64,000 bases of DNA from Shewanella sairae. GTDB taxonomy: Bacteria > Pseudomonadota > Gammaproteobacteria > Enterobacterales > Shewanellaceae. Each line of letters opens with the position of its first letter. Within the stretch, counting starts at the first letter, position 1. The stretch lies in NCBI RefSeq assembly GCF_023283535.1, contig NZ_JAKILT010000004.1, positions 87,485 to 151,484 on the forward strand, read 5' to 3'. Position numbers and translations under genes: made by a program. Below, in pieces: positions 17,643-26,938 of this stretch. The notes beneath the pieces were generated by a model, which did not search any database, had not been told where the DNA came from, and worked only from the letters and a program-made list of their open reading frames with translations.

Positions 17643-18734
17643 TTACTTTAAGACCGCAGTCTTTTCTGTTCCAGTAACATGCGCTTCGATACGGCGGTTA
17701 ACGCGATTTGCTTCTGCTGAGCTACCTTCAATCAATGGCTGAGTAATACCAAAGCCTTTAGAAGTCACTTTTGCGGGAGCAACGCCATACTGATTAATTA
17801 AAATATCAGCAACAGCTGCTGCGCGGCGCTCAGATAACTTCATATTGTAAGCTGGGCTACCAGTGTTAGAGGCGTGACCAGATATCAATACTTTTGCATC
17901 AGGGTGTTGATTGATAAAGTCTGCTAGCGTCTTAATGTCGCCAAGCGATGACTGTTCAACTTTTGCTGAATTATTTTTGAAGTTAGCCTCTAGGTCAAAG
18001 GTGTATTCAGTTTCTTCATAAATAGTACAGCCATAGTTATCGACTTGGTGGGTAGACGGTGTATCTGGACATTGGTCCATATCATCATTGACGCCATCGT
18101 TATCTGAATCCGCAACGACTAAAGGTGCAACTACTGGTTTAGCTTTACTGCCGAAACGGTAGCTAAGCTCTAAACCCCAATAGTTACTTTCCATCTCCAA
18201 TGTTTTCCATTTATCTTCGTCAAGGTTTTCATAGCGGCGGTATTTAGCTTGCAGCTTTAGGTTGTCTGTGATGTTGTAACCAATACCTGCGCCAACATAG
18301 GGCGCAACGCCGTTATCACTGTAGTATTCTGTGCCCCATTGCTTGTTATTAGAGATAACATAGTTAAATGCACCAGCTTCTGCTGACAAGCTCCAGTCAC
18401 CAGCAAACGGCCAAAATGCTACCAGACCAAGGTTCATCCCTTTAGCACCAACATCATTTAGCTTGTTTGAGTAATCGACCCATTGCGCTCGCCCTAGGTC
18501 ACGGTAACCAAGTTCTACGCCAAAGTTGTCATTAAATAAATAACCTGCAAATACGTCCCAGGCATAGGGGTCGTCTTCACCACAGGTCTTCATGGTTTTT
18601 TGGTCACAATTAGGTTGGTAGTTGTTGATGCCGACACCGCCACCTACGTACCAGGGACTCATGCCGTCAGCTGCGTTAGCAGCAAAAGGTAACATCGAAG
18701 TAAGCAGAACTGCTTTGAGTGTATTGTTCATCAT
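17643..18734 (-). CDS. OmpA-family outer membrane protein
   Basis: The 363-residue protein has a signal peptide ending near AANAADG (residue ~21), an eight-strand OmpA-type barrel (~25-195, ending LELSYRFGSK), a calcium-binding type 3 thrombospondin-like linker (DSDNDGVNDDMDQCPDTP, ~209-226), and an OmpA C-terminal peptidoglycan-binding domain (~245-355). In E. coli OmpA an Asp and an Arg hold diaminopimelate; here the Arg region is kept (LSERRA, 300-305) but the Asp position reads Ser289 in GHASNTGS. Peptidoglycan anchoring may therefore be weaker. It is a single gene with its own terminator. Confidence 0.92.
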   Translation of the reverse strand: MMNNTLKAVLLTSMLPFAANAADGMSPWYVGGGVGINNYQPNCDQKTMKTCGEDDPYAWDVFAGYLFNDNFGVELGYRDLGRAQWVDYSNKLNDVGAKGMNLGLVAFWPFAGDWSLSAEAGAFNYVISNNKQWGTEYYSDNGVAPYVGAGIGYNITDNLKLQAKYRRYENLDEDKWKTLEMESNYWGLELSYRFGSKAKPVVAPLVVADSDNDGVNDDMDQCPDTPSTHQVDNYGCTIYEETEYTFDLEANFKNNSAKVEQSSLGDIKTLADFINQHPDAKVLISGHASNTGSPAYNMKLSERRAAAVADILINQYGVAPAKVTSKGFGITQPLIEGSSAEANRVNRRIEAHVTGTEKTAVLK

Positions 18735-18905
18735 TCAAAATCCTTATGTTTTATTTTAAAACCCCTCCGTCTGTTTGAAATTATTTTAAACAGTGCCAGC
18801 ACTTATCACGGAGATCCTTTATATTTTAGCTGGCTGACACTATTATCTGTTGCAAATGTAGTATTTTCCACTTTTGCATGTAAATATTTGATTAAATTTT
18901 GGTTG

Positions 18906-18933
18906 TAAAAAAGGGCGCTTAGAATAAGCGCCC
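18906..18933 (-). terminator. Phosphoketolase gene terminator
   Basis: On the minus strand GGGCGCTT, ATTCT and AAGCGCCC are followed by six T residues, just after the phosphoketolase stop. Confidence 0.88.
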
Positions 18934-18961
18934 TAATAGATAGTTGACTAAAGTGTCTGTA

Positions 18962-21328
18962 TTAACGTGTCCACACCCAGTTTTCGATACTCTCAGGATC
19001 GACGCCATTGGCTTTAATATAGTTTCGATGATCAACTAAGCGCTGTAGCATGTCGGTGGTAATCGCTACGTGCTGGGTTTCATCGATGACAGCTTGTTGG
19101 AAGAGCTTATAGGCCATATCAATGACCAAATGATAGCGTGATGTACCATTACGTACCCCCATATCAAATGGTGTTGTTGTAGAGCCTTCTTCTTCATAGC
19201 CCTTGATTCTAAAGCGCTTACTACCTTTATAATCAAATACTAGCTTTTTAATGGTGTTAGGGTAGCCGTGATAGTTAAATACTACGCCTTTATCAGCGGT
19301 GAAGATTTCATCCATTAACCATGGCTTGCTTTGGAAATCTAAGCTACCTAAGCCACTGCTAGTTAATTCTGTCACGCTGACAAAACGGATGCGTACTCGT
19401 GGTAACAGTTCACGAATGAGTACAAGCGATGCCATGGCTTCTTGAGTGACGTAATCACCACAACCCACTAGTACGACATCAGGGTTTTCATCAGAGGCAA
19501 AATCCCAAACCATCACACCATCTTTAGCTTGTTGGCGTGCTTCCTCAAGGGTGAGCCATTGTGGCAATTCTTTTTTACCAGCAACTAAGATATTGAGTTT
19601 ATCTCGGTCGGCATAAGCGCGCTCGGTATAAACCAGTGTGCTATTACCATCTGCAGGAAGGTAAGCTGAAATAATCTTTGGATGCTTCTCGAGCATAGCG
19701 CCCAAGAATGATGGGTTTTGGTGTGAGTAACCATTATGATCTTGGCGCTCAAGGAGAGATGACAAAACCACGTTACACGCAGGTACAGGTTTGCGGAAGT
19801 GCACCCCTTGGCTGGCGTAAACGTACTTACAATATTGGTCAGCCATTGAAGACACAACTTGAGAAAATGCTTCATAAGTTGGGAACATAGCGTGACGACC
19901 CGTTACTGTGTAGCCGTGGAGCATACCGAATAGCAAGTTCTCGGATAGCAGCTCAATGACTCGACCATCACGAGACATATCTTCATCCCAACTTTCTATT
20001 GGCCATTGCCATGCGCGGCTTGTTTCTTCAAATACCGCTTGTAGCTGATTGGAATAGGTTTCATCTGGACAGAAAATACGTAAGTTGCGTTGATCTCGGT
20101 TGAGCTTGAATGCATCACGCATCCACTGTCCCATCTTGTACATAGATAACCCACGGTGGCCGCGAGGAGTTTCGGGTCCGTAGGCAAGTTTAGCGAGATC
20201 TGGGTTTGCTAAGGCGCGAACAACTTCACCACCGTAACTTAGGTGCTGGCGACCGCAGGTGAGCTCTTTAGGCGGTAGTAATGTTTGAATGTCTTCATCA
20301 AAGATTAATTCACCTTTGTCATTGATAGAGTAAAGTTCATTAAACTTGTAGCTAGCAAGCCAAGTATTTAACGCGTCGAGATGGGCTTTGTCTGTAGCAC
20401 ATTTATTGACGATAACTTGGTGAGACTCGCAGTTACCTTCAAGTTTTTTACCGTTAAACTCAGCAGTACCTGTCCAACCTTTTGCTGTGCGCATTAAAAT
20501 CACAGGCCAACGCGGTTTTACGATGTCTTCACCTGCACGTGCACGAGTTTGAATATCGTTAATCATTGCATAAGAGGTATCCATGGCGGCAGCCATTTGC
20601 AGGTATACGTCTTCTTCTAGTTGATCATCAACAATGATTGGGTGATAACCTAAACCTCTAAATTCTAAATCTAGCTCTTCATGGCTCATGCGTCCCATAC
20701 GCGTTGGGCCTGAGATCTTATAGCCATTGATATGAACAATTGGCAGTACGGCACCGTTATTCTTAGGAGACACTAAGCGGTTAGCATACCAAGAGGCGGC
20801 AAGCGGACCCGTTTCCGATTCACCATCGCCGATTAGACAAGCAGCAATCAGATCTGGATTATCGAGAACAGCTCCCCAAGCAACAGACAAAGAATAACCA
20901 AGTTCGCCGCCCTCTAAAATTTGTCCCGGTGCTTCAGGGTTTGCATGTGAAGGGTAACCGTAGGCGGCAGAGAACTTTTGACAAATATCGGTAATGCCGA
21001 CTTCATTATAAGGAATCGTTTCGGGGTAAAAGTGACTCAGAGAGCCTTCCATAAATAAGTTTGCTTGCACTGCTGGAAAACCATGACCCGGGCCAACAAG
21101 ATACACAAAAGAGCGGTTATGTTTAGTGATTAGCCGGTTGACGTTTGCATAGACAAAGTTGATTCCTGGGCAAGTTCCCCAGTGTCCCAGTAGCCTCGGC
21201 TTGATATCGCTGTGTTCAAGTGCGCGTTTATGCAGCACGTTCTGCTTTAAATAAATTTGTGACGTCGCCAGAAAGTTAGTTGCTCGAACAAACTTTTTAA
21301 GTGCGATGATTTCTTGTTGATGTGCCAT
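18962..21328 (-). CDS. xfp: Xylulose-5-phosphate/fructose-6-phosphate phosphoketolase
   Basis: The ~788-residue thiamine-diphosphate enzyme splits xylulose-5-P or fructose-6-P into acetyl phosphate and a shorter sugar phosphate. HWGTCPGINFVYAN, VGPGHGFPAVQANLFMEGSL, CLIGDGESETGPLAASW (ThDP/Mg site) and HNGYSHQNPSFLG are phosphoketolase signatures. I start at ATG 21328 (MAHQQEIIAL) because GGGG lies 7 bases upstream; ATG 21340 would add four residues. It is divergent from an alanine symporter gene and preceded by a HexR-like palindrome. Substrate preference between the two sugars cannot be told. Confidence 0.94.
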   Translation of the reverse strand: MAHQQEIIALKKFVRATNFLATSQIYLKQNVLHKRALEHSDIKPRLLGHWGTCPGINFVYANVNRLITKHNRSFVYLVGPGHGFPAVQANLFMEGSLSHFYPETIPYNEVGITDICQKFSAAYGYPSHANPEAPGQILEGGELGYSLSVAWGAVLDNPDLIAACLIGDGESETGPLAASWYANRLVSPKNNGAVLPIVHINGYKISGPTRMGRMSHEELDLEFRGLGYHPIIVDDQLEEDVYLQMAAAMDTSYAMINDIQTRARAGEDIVKPRWPVILMRTAKGWTGTAEFNGKKLEGNCESHQVIVNKCATDKAHLDALNTWLASYKFNELYSINDKGELIFDEDIQTLLPPKELTCGRQHLSYGGEVVRALANPDLAKLAYGPETPRGHRGLSMYKMGQWMRDAFKLNRDQRNLRIFCPDETYSNQLQAVFEETSRAWQWPIESWDEDMSRDGRVIELLSENLLFGMLHGYTVTGRHAMFPTYEAFSQVVSSMADQYCKYVYASQGVHFRKPVPACNVVLSSLLERQDHNGYSHQNPSFLGAMLEKHPKIISAYLPADGNSTLVYTERAYADRDKLNILVAGKKELPQWLTLEEARQQAKDGVMVWDFASDENPDVVLVGCGDYVTQEAMASLVLIRELLPRVRIRFVSVTELTSSGLGSLDFQSKPWLMDEIFTADKGVVFNYHGYPNTIKKLVFDYKGSKRFRIKGYEEEGSTTTPFDMGVRNGTSRYHLVIDMAYKLFQQAVIDETQHVAITTDMLQRLVDHRNYIKANGVDPESIENWVWTR

Positions 21329-21386
21329 AAATAACCCCATTTACGTAATCATAAAGTTAAACAAATTTCTTACTAAGCACTATATT

Positions 21387-21401
21387 TGTAGTTTTATTAC
21401 A
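21387..21401. promoter_or_regulatory. HexR-like operator upstream of xfp
   Basis: TGTAGTTTTATTACA matches 12 of 15 bases of the HexR consensus I recall, with both outer TGTA/TACA arms intact. It lies ~60 bases upstream of the xfp start. Confidence 0.5.
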
Positions 21402-21547
21402 AAAACGTGTGGTACCTCTGATTTTTTGAAAGCTTTTTGTACAAATAAATGTAGGGGAATTGCATGTAGTTGTTGTGTTAATTTGGTTAAAATGATTAAC
21501 GGCATATAAAGAGCAATGTGATGTGGTTGTCAGCTAAATGAGAAACT

Positions 21548-21563
21548 GTGATCTATATCGCTC
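21548..21563. promoter_or_regulatory. Weak CRP-like site
   Basis: TGTGATCTATATCGCT has a perfect left half of the CRP pattern and a poor right half. It lies between xfp and the symporter gene, ~190 bases before the latter. Confidence 0.3.
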
Positions 21564-21748
21564 GGGGTTGAAGCAATGCTATGCTATTTTGCTGCGCGGA
21601 ATACAGCAGGCGTGATGTAGCTTTTCCACGTTTAAGATAATTTGAAAATAAAATCTGCTGTTATTTAAATACTTTATGAAGGACAAACACAGGGGAAACC
21701 TAATCTAGTGATTCGTTAGATTAAGTTTGTCATGGGGATTGAAATTAT

Positions 21749-23236
21749 ATGATAGAAACAACGGTTAATTTTCTCAATGCGCTGCTTTGGGGAAAGCTAT
21801 TAGTATACGGACTGGTTGGCGCCGGGCTGTACTTTACCATTCGACTGGCATTTATCCAGCTTACTCACTTTAAGCATTCAGGTGAAATTATGCTTAAGAG
21901 CCGCCAAGGTGGCGGAAGAAGTGGTCTTTCATCATTCCAAGTTTTTTGTACCAGTATGGCTGCTCGCGTAGGTGCAGGTAACATGGCTGGGGTTGCGGTA
22001 GCGATTACAGCAGCAGGTCCAGGAGCTGTATTTTGGATGTGGCTTATCGCTATTTTAGGTATGGCAACTGCGATGATTGAATCGACATTAGCACAGGTTT
22101 ATAAAGTGCGTGATGAAGACGGTCAGTTTCGTGGCGGCCCTTCGTATTACATGGAAAAAGGCCTTGGTCAGCGTTGGATGGGGATTCTATTCTCTATATT
22201 CCTGATCGTAGCCTTTGGTCTAGTGTTTAACGCGGTACAGGCAAATACTATTACTGGTGCGATGACCCAGGTGTTTGGTCTTGACCCAGTATACGTTGGT
22301 ATCGCGATTGTATTTGTTAGTGCATTTGTGATTGTCGGTGGCTTGAAAAAAGTTGCCAAAGTATCAGAAATTGTTGTGCCGATAATGGCTGTTGCTTATA
22401 TCTTGATTGCTTTTGTTGTTGTTGCAATGAACATTGAAAAGCTACCTGATGTATTTATGCTGGTTATTAGAAGTGCATTTGGTCTACAAGAAGCGGTTGC
22501 TGGTGGCGTGGCGTATACCATTGCTCAAGCGATGCAAGCAGGTATCGCTCGTGGCTTGTTCTCTAACGAAGCGGGTATGGGTAGTGCTGCGAACGTTGCG
22601 GCAAGTGCATCACCAAATCCCAATCACCCTGCATCACAAGGCTTTGTGCAGATGATGGGCGTATTTGTTGATACTATCGTTATCTGTACGGCTACCGCTG
22701 CAATTATTTTGTTAGCGGGTGACTTAGGTTCTGATGGTGACGGTATTAAGTTAACCATTGAGGCGTTAACTCAGCATGTTGGCCCATGGGGTGGTGGATT
22801 CGTAGCGTTAGCTATTTTACTGTTTTGCTTTACCTCTATCATTGCCAACTACTCTTATGCTGAAACCAATGTTATTTTCTTATCTGGTAATAGTAAGAAA
22901 GCATTGCCAATATTCAGAGTCTGTGTGCTTGGTATGGTAATGTTTGGTGCAGTTGCAAAAATTGGTCTTGTATGGAATTTAGCCGATGTTTCTATGGGAT
23001 TAATGGCGACAGTTAACATTATTGCTTTGCTGCTTTTATCGGGTTTGGCAGTTCGTGTGATTAACGATTATCGCCAGCAACTAAAGGGTGGGGTTACTCC
23101 TACATTTGACGCTAGCAAGTTTCCTGAACTATCAAACTTAGAAGGCGGGATCTGGACCAGCAAAACTGTTGAGGAAGAAGCTAAGGCACAAGCAAAAGCT
23201 GAAGCTCAGGCCGAGGCCGATGCAGCTAGAGGCTAA
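21749..23236 (+). CDS. Sodium:alanine/glycine symporter (AGCS family)
   Basis: The 495-residue inner-membrane transporter has about ten helices. FQVFCTSMAARVGAGNMAGV is the AGCS signature region lining the substrate and sodium site, and FRGGPSYYMEKGLGQRWMGI and GLFSNEAGMGSAANVAASA are further family motifs. The family imports alanine or glycine with Na+. The C-terminal tail is a charged helix of repeated Ala/Lys/Glu (EEEAKAQAKAEAQAEADAA). It is monocistronic, with a terminator immediately after. Confidence 0.93.
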   Translation: MIETTVNFLNALLWGKLLVYGLVGAGLYFTIRLAFIQLTHFKHSGEIMLKSRQGGGRSGLSSFQVFCTSMAARVGAGNMAGVAVAITAAGPGAVFWMWLIAILGMATAMIESTLAQVYKVRDEDGQFRGGPSYYMEKGLGQRWMGILFSIFLIVAFGLVFNAVQANTITGAMTQVFGLDPVYVGIAIVFVSAFVIVGGLKKVAKVSEIVVPIMAVAYILIAFVVVAMNIEKLPDVFMLVIRSAFGLQEAVAGGVAYTIAQAMQAGIARGLFSNEAGMGSAANVAASASPNPNHPASQGFVQMMGVFVDTIVICTATAAIILLAGDLGSDGDGIKLTIEALTQHVGPWGGGFVALAILLFCFTSIIANYSYAETNVIFLSGNSKKALPIFRVCVLGMVMFGAVAKIGLVWNLADVSMGLMATVNIIALLLLSGLAVRVINDYRQQLKGGVTPTFDASKFPELSNLEGGIWTSKTVEEEAKAQAKAEAQAEADAARG

Positions 23237-23261
23237 TCTATAAGTTTTATTAGCCCAATCT

Positions 23262-23294
23262 AAAAAACCACGCTGTTTAAGCGTGGTTTTTTTG
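23262..23294 (+). terminator. Symporter terminator
   Basis: AAAAAACCACGC, TGTTTAA and GCGTGGTTTTTT form a 12-base-pair hairpin with a T tail after the symporter gene. Confidence 0.9.
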
Positions 23295-23349
23295 TATTTG
23301 ATCAGTATGATTGTGGCAATTGAAAAATATCTCTTTAAAGGACTTAGGC

Positions 23350-24123
23350 ATGCTGATTTTGATTTCTCCGGCAAAAACATTAGATTTTGAAAACCCAGCG
23401 GGCAGTGATAGCTACACGATGCCAACATTGCTGGAGCAAAGTGAACAGCTTATTGAGGTGTGTCGAAAGTTAACGCCAGCAGATATTGCGACCCTAATGA
23501 AAGTGAGTGATAAAATTGCGGGCTTAAACGTAGCGAGATTTAGCTCTTGGCAGAAAGAGTTTACGCCAGAAAATGCCAAGCAGGCGGTGTTTGCCTTTCG
23601 CGGCGATGTATACACGGGTCTAGATGCCGATACACTTTCTCCTCAAGGAATTGATAAGGCTCAACAGCAATTAAGAATTTTATCTGGCTTATATGGATTA
23701 CTGAAGCCATTAGATTTAATGCAACCATATCGTTTGGAGATGGGAACGCGTTTAGCTAACGAACGTGGTACTAATCTTTATCAGTTTTGGGGCGATATCA
23801 TTACTGACGAACTGAACCAAACAACCGCAGAACAGGGCAGTGAGTTTATTGTTAACTTAGCGTCTAATGAGTATTTTAAAGCGGTTAAACCTAAGAAGCT
23901 TAATGCAAGCTTAATTACGCCAGTGTTTAAAGACTGTAAGAATGGCCAATACAAGGTGATTAGCTTCTTTGCAAAAAAGGCCCGAGGCATGATGGTGCGT
24001 TACATTCTCGACAATAATGTAGACTCTCTTGAGGGGGTAACTGAGTTCAATACCGCAGGTTATTACTATAGTGAGAAAGACTCTAGTATGAATGAGCCTG
24101 TGTTCTTACGTGAAGAGCAGTAA
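23350..24123 (+). CDS. yaaA: YaaA-family peroxide stress protein
   Basis: This 257-residue DUF328/UPF0246 protein begins [18 protein letters not shown], the family hallmark, and contains [14 protein letters not shown] and [23 protein letters not shown]. coli YaaA limits free iron and DNA damage during hydrogen peroxide stress. I start at ATG 23350 because AAAGGA lies 8 bases upstream and the family begins there; the open frame begins earlier. It is convergent with the M28 peptidase gene. Confidence 0.95.
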   Translation: MLILISPAKTLDFENPAGSDSYTMPTLLEQSEQLIEVCRKLTPADIATLMKVSDKIAGLNVARFSSWQKEFTPENAKQAVFAFRGDVYTGLDADTLSPQGIDKAQQQLRILSGLYGLLKPLDLMQPYRLEMGTRLANERGTNLYQFWGDIITDELNQTTAEQGSEFIVNLASNEYFKAVKPKKLNASLITPVFKDCKNGQYKVISFFAKKARGMMVRYILDNNVDSLEGVTEFNTAGYYYSEKDSSMNEPVFLREEQ

Positions 24124-24135
24124 GCCAACTCATAC

Positions 24136-24163
24136 AAAAAAGCAGCCTAATGGCTGCTTTTTT
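24136..24163. terminator. Bidirectional terminator
   Basis: AAAAAAGCAGCC, TAAT and GGCTGCTTTTTT form a 12-base-pair hairpin with T runs both ways between yaaA and the convergent peptidase gene. Confidence 0.9.
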
Positions 24164-24180
24164 GTTTCAACTACTTGCCA

Positions 24181-25581
24181 TTACTTTGTAGCGATTGGAC
24201 GTAGCTCTATTTTTGACTGCGCCATTAAATAAGCGAACTGCGCATAAGCAGCCACATTTTGCTGCAGTGCTGCGGGGTCAATTTTGTCCAAGGTATCGTT
24301 CGGGGTATGGTGATAGTCAAAATAGTCACTGCCATCTTGCCTTAACGATGCAACTGGAACGCCCATTGAGGGTAGCATGGATACATCAGGGCCTCCAGAG
24401 GCCTTGTTGTTGCCCATAACCACGCCATTTGCCGTCATAGGTTGGCTATGCTTAATTAGCTCTTTATAGCCTTGCTCACTGGCTTTGAAATCGATTTGAT
24501 AAATACGACCCGCGCCAAAGTCCGATTCGGCAGCAATATAGTGCTGCTGAAGCTCTGCTTGATGGGCTTTAGCATAGGTCTTACCGCCAATGAGACCAAC
24601 TTCTTCAGCGGCATATAAAACCACTCTCACTGTTCTTGCGGGTTTAAGGGGTAAATCTTGGATTAGTTTTCCAGCAGCGGTAACAATGGCAACACCGGCG
24701 CCATCATCAATAGCACCAGTACCTTCATCCCATGAGTCTAAATGCGCGCCAATTAATACTATCTCGGTAGGCTTAGTTGAACCGGTGACTTCAGCGATGA
24801 CGTTGTATGAGGTAGCTACGCCTTGGTTTTCTGCCGACAGCTGTAGCTTAATGCTAATATTTTTACTGCGCTTAAGCATTGCATTAATCAGATCCGCATC
24901 AGGATTAGACATGGCTGCAGCGGGGATTTTTTTCACGCCCTCTTGGTAACGCATCATACCTGTATGCGCCATTCGGTCGTGATCAGTACCAATTGAGCGA
25001 ATGATTATTGCCAATGCGCCTTTTTGCGCAGCAGCAATGGCGCCTTTTGAACGACCGCCAACGCTTTGACCGTAACCTTTGCCGGTTTTATGGCGTTCAG
25101 TCACATGGTCAATAAAAACGATTTTTCCGGCAACACTGGCTGCGTTTGCCGCTTGCAATGCCTTGAGGCTATCAAAGCGAATAATGTTTGCTTCGACTCC
25201 TTCTGTCGGTGTGGCGACACTTCCCCCTAATGCTGTGATTACTAAAGGTTGAGGGTAGGGCGCTGTTATTGAGGCTTTGGCTTCACCACGATGCCAAACA
25301 GGCACCTGAACAGCTTCTTTATAAACTCTGTCAAACCCTAGTCCTTTTAGTTTACTTTCAGCCCAGGCGACAGCAACCAAATCTTGTTCACTTCCGGCGA
25401 GTCTAGGCCCAACTTCTACCGTTAATGATTCAACTAATTCATAGGCGAGATTAGAGCTAAGTGCTTTTTGTTGTAATTCTTGACTCACAAGCTTATCCGC
25501 AGAGTCCGTACCGGTCGTTTGACAACCAATTAAGCTAAGCGAAATCAGGCCAAAAAGTACATTGAGATAGTTGTTTTTCAT
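24181..25581 (-). CDS. M28-family metallopeptidase lipoprotein
   Basis: The 466-residue protein starts with a lipoprotein signal (LISLSLIG-C, lipidated Cys at residue 20). A protease-associated (PA) domain covers ~130-240, and the M28 zinc aminopeptidase/carboxypeptidase Q-like domain covers ~255-455. Zinc-ligand candidates are in GAHLDSWDEGTGAIDDGAG (His and bridging Asp), YAAEEVGLIG (catalytic and ligand Glu), ESDFGAG (Asp) and DYFDYHHTPNDTLD (His). It should release amino acids from peptides in the periplasm or at the surface. It is monocistronic. Confidence 0.92.
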   Translation of the reverse strand: MKNNYLNVLFGLISLSLIGCQTTGTDSADKLVSQELQQKALSSNLAYELVESLTVEVGPRLAGSEQDLVAVAWAESKLKGLGFDRVYKEAVQVPVWHRGEAKASITAPYPQPLVITALGGSVATPTEGVEANIIRFDSLKALQAANAASVAGKIVFIDHVTERHKTGKGYGQSVGGRSKGAIAAAQKGALAIIIRSIGTDHDRMAHTGMMRYQEGVKKIPAAAMSNPDADLINAMLKRSKNISIKLQLSAENQGVATSYNVIAEVTGSTKPTEIVLIGAHLDSWDEGTGAIDDGAGVAIVTAAGKLIQDLPLKPARTVRVVLYAAEEVGLIGGKTYAKAHQAELQQHYIAAESDFGAGRIYQIDFKASEQGYKELIKHSQPMTANGVVMGNNKASGGPDVSMLPSMGVPVASLRQDGSDYFDYHHTPNDTLDKIDPAALQQNVAAYAQFAYLMAQSKIELRPIATK

Positions 25582-25717
25582 AAGTTTCCTTTGTTTTTAT
25601 TACGTATATCTCACTTTTAAAAACAATCTAGCAAAAAGTGTGCTTTATGTCCCGACTATATCTGTAAGGCGACGCTATATTAGGGGGGTCGGTTTGTTTT
25701 AGGAGAAATGGCTCGTA

Positions 25718-26032
25718 ATGAATATAGAATTAATGCAGCAACGAGCAGATCATGCCGTTGTACTTTTGAAGGCGTTGGCCAACGAACGTCGTCTGTTTAT
25801 TTTGTGTTACCTTCTAAATGAAGGCGAGATGTGTGTTGGTGAAATGAACAAAAAACTGGGCTTGAGCCAATCAGCTTTATCTCAGCACTTAGCTTGGTTA
25901 CGTAAAGATAATTTGGTAGAAACACGCAAAGAAGCTCAAACGGTTTATTATTCGTTAAAGAGTGACGAAGTCGCTGAAATTATTAAATTGCTTAACAATA
26001 TCTATTGCGAAAGTTTAAAAACAGTTGCTTAG
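25718..26032 (+). CDS. HlyU-like ArsR-family regulator
   Basis: This 104-residue winged-helix protein resembles Vibrio HlyU: VVLLKALANERRLFILCYLL, then LGLSQSALSQHLAWLRKDNLV (recognition helix) and TRKEAQTVYYSL. HlyU-type proteins are redox-sensing repressors or antirepressors. Cys residues at ~29 (ILCYLL) and near the C-terminus (IYCES) match the two-Cys sensing pattern, which is suggestive. AGGAG lies 13 bases upstream of the first ATG; an ATG four codons in (MQQRADH) is an alternative start. No target gene is adjacent. Confidence 0.85.
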   Translation: MNIELMQQRADHAVVLLKALANERRLFILCYLLNEGEMCVGEMNKKLGLSQSALSQHLAWLRKDNLVETRKEAQTVYYSLKSDEVAEIIKLLNNIYCESLKTVA

Positions 26033-26053
26033 TAAGCGTGTTTGCAAATGAAG

Positions 26054-26080
26054 ACCAGTTGCCGAGCAGCTGGTTTTTAT
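26054..26080 (+). terminator. Terminator of the HlyU-like gene
   Basis: ACCAGTTGC, CGA and GCAGCTGGT form a 9-base-pair hairpin with one G-T pair, followed by TTTTATT. Confidence 0.75.
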
Positions 26081-26270
26081 TGTTTGGAATAACACTGAGA
26101 TAGTGAGTAACTAAGCGTGGAGGTTATCACGTAAGTTAGTAGAGTTTTGTAAATTAGAAGAACTAGTTAGATATTACTCTGGAAACTTATGCTGCTCGCT
26201 TTTAAATGCGATTGCATTGGGTTACTCATTTATAACTTGGTTATCTGAACGTAGAATTGAAAGACTAATG

Positions 26271-26295
26271 GAGAGGCGTGCCTCTCTATTTTTAT
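26271..26295 (+). terminator. Orphan terminator-like hairpin
   Basis: GAGAGG, CGTG and CCTCTC are followed by TATTTTTAT. No recognised gene ends here, so it may end a small transcript. Confidence 0.5.
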
Positions 26296-26370
26296 GCCTG
26301 TAATTTGTGAAAGTGGTGGTATTGCGCAGATTTTGCTATCAGTTTGCTTTTCTAGGAAGTAATAGATATA

Positions 26371-26396
26371 AAAAAACCGGCCGAGGCCGGTTTTTA
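26371..26396 (-). terminator. rpsT terminator
   Basis: AAAAACCGGCC and GGCCGGTTTTT form a hairpin followed on the minus strand by T residues, just after rpsT. Confidence 0.88.
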
Positions 26397-26416
26397 TCTT
26401 GCTTTAAAGCTAAAAA

Positions 26417-26683
26417 TTAAGCAGCGATTGCTTTGATTTTAGCGTTTAAGCGTGACTTATAACGAGCAGCCTTATTCTTGTGAATAAGACCTTTAGTCGC
26501 CATACGGTCAACAATTGGTTGTGCTACAGCGAAAGCAGCAGTAGCTGTCGCGTGGTCACCTGCATTGATTGCAGCGATTACTTTTTTAACGTAAGTACGT
26601 AGCATTGAGCTACGGCTAGCGTTGTGCTGGCGACGCTTTTCAGATTGAAGCGCGCGCTTCTTTGCAGACTTGCTATTAGCCAA
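26417..26683 (-). CDS. rpsT: 30S ribosomal protein S20
   Basis: This 88-residue basic protein begins [20 protein letters not shown], the S20 signature, with [20 protein letters not shown] near the C-terminus. S20 binds 16S rRNA early in 30S assembly. It is monocistronic and divergent from murJ, as in E. coli. Confidence 0.97.
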   Translation of the reverse strand: MANSKSAKKRALQSEKRRQHNASRSSMLRTYVKKVIAAINAGDHATATAAFAVAQPIVDRMATKGLIHKNKAARYKSRLNAKIKAIAA

Positions 26684-26938
26684 GGTGCAACTCCTAAAAC
26701 TGGGATTGGTATTTTTAAGGTCGAGGAATATGCCCTATTTATGTCACTTTGTCAATGACAATGATTGAATCAGTTCGATTAACTCAAAATAATCCAACCA
26801 GCTTGGCTATCTTCAACCTAACTCGTGTAATATGTGGCGCAATTCTAGCAGGTATTACAATAAGACAATAGGGCTAATACCGATTTTTCCGTGATATTGC
26901 CAAAGTTATTTAGCTCCGTTATGGGAGCAGGGGGCGTT

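Larger units (their letters stand above)
21329..21748. other. Divergent promoter region, xfp / symporter
   Basis: About 420 bases hold no gene. A HexR-like palindrome lies near xfp and a weak CRP-like site more centrally, both listed separately. Nothing else is recognised. Confidence 0.6.
26033..26416. other. Intergenic region with two terminator-like hairpins
   Basis: About 384 bases separate the HlyU-like gene and rpsT. One hairpin serves the HlyU-like gene. A second, plus-strand one lies ~190 bases further on with no annotated gene before it. Only a 19-codon frame starting ATG 26190 is present between them, too weak to call. Confidence 0.5.

Noticed and set aside
26190..26249. 19-codon frame starting ATGCTGCTCGC between the HlyU-like gene and rpsT
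   Set aside because: The ribosome-binding site is weak and the product is unremarkable; an RNA explanation of the region is at least as good.
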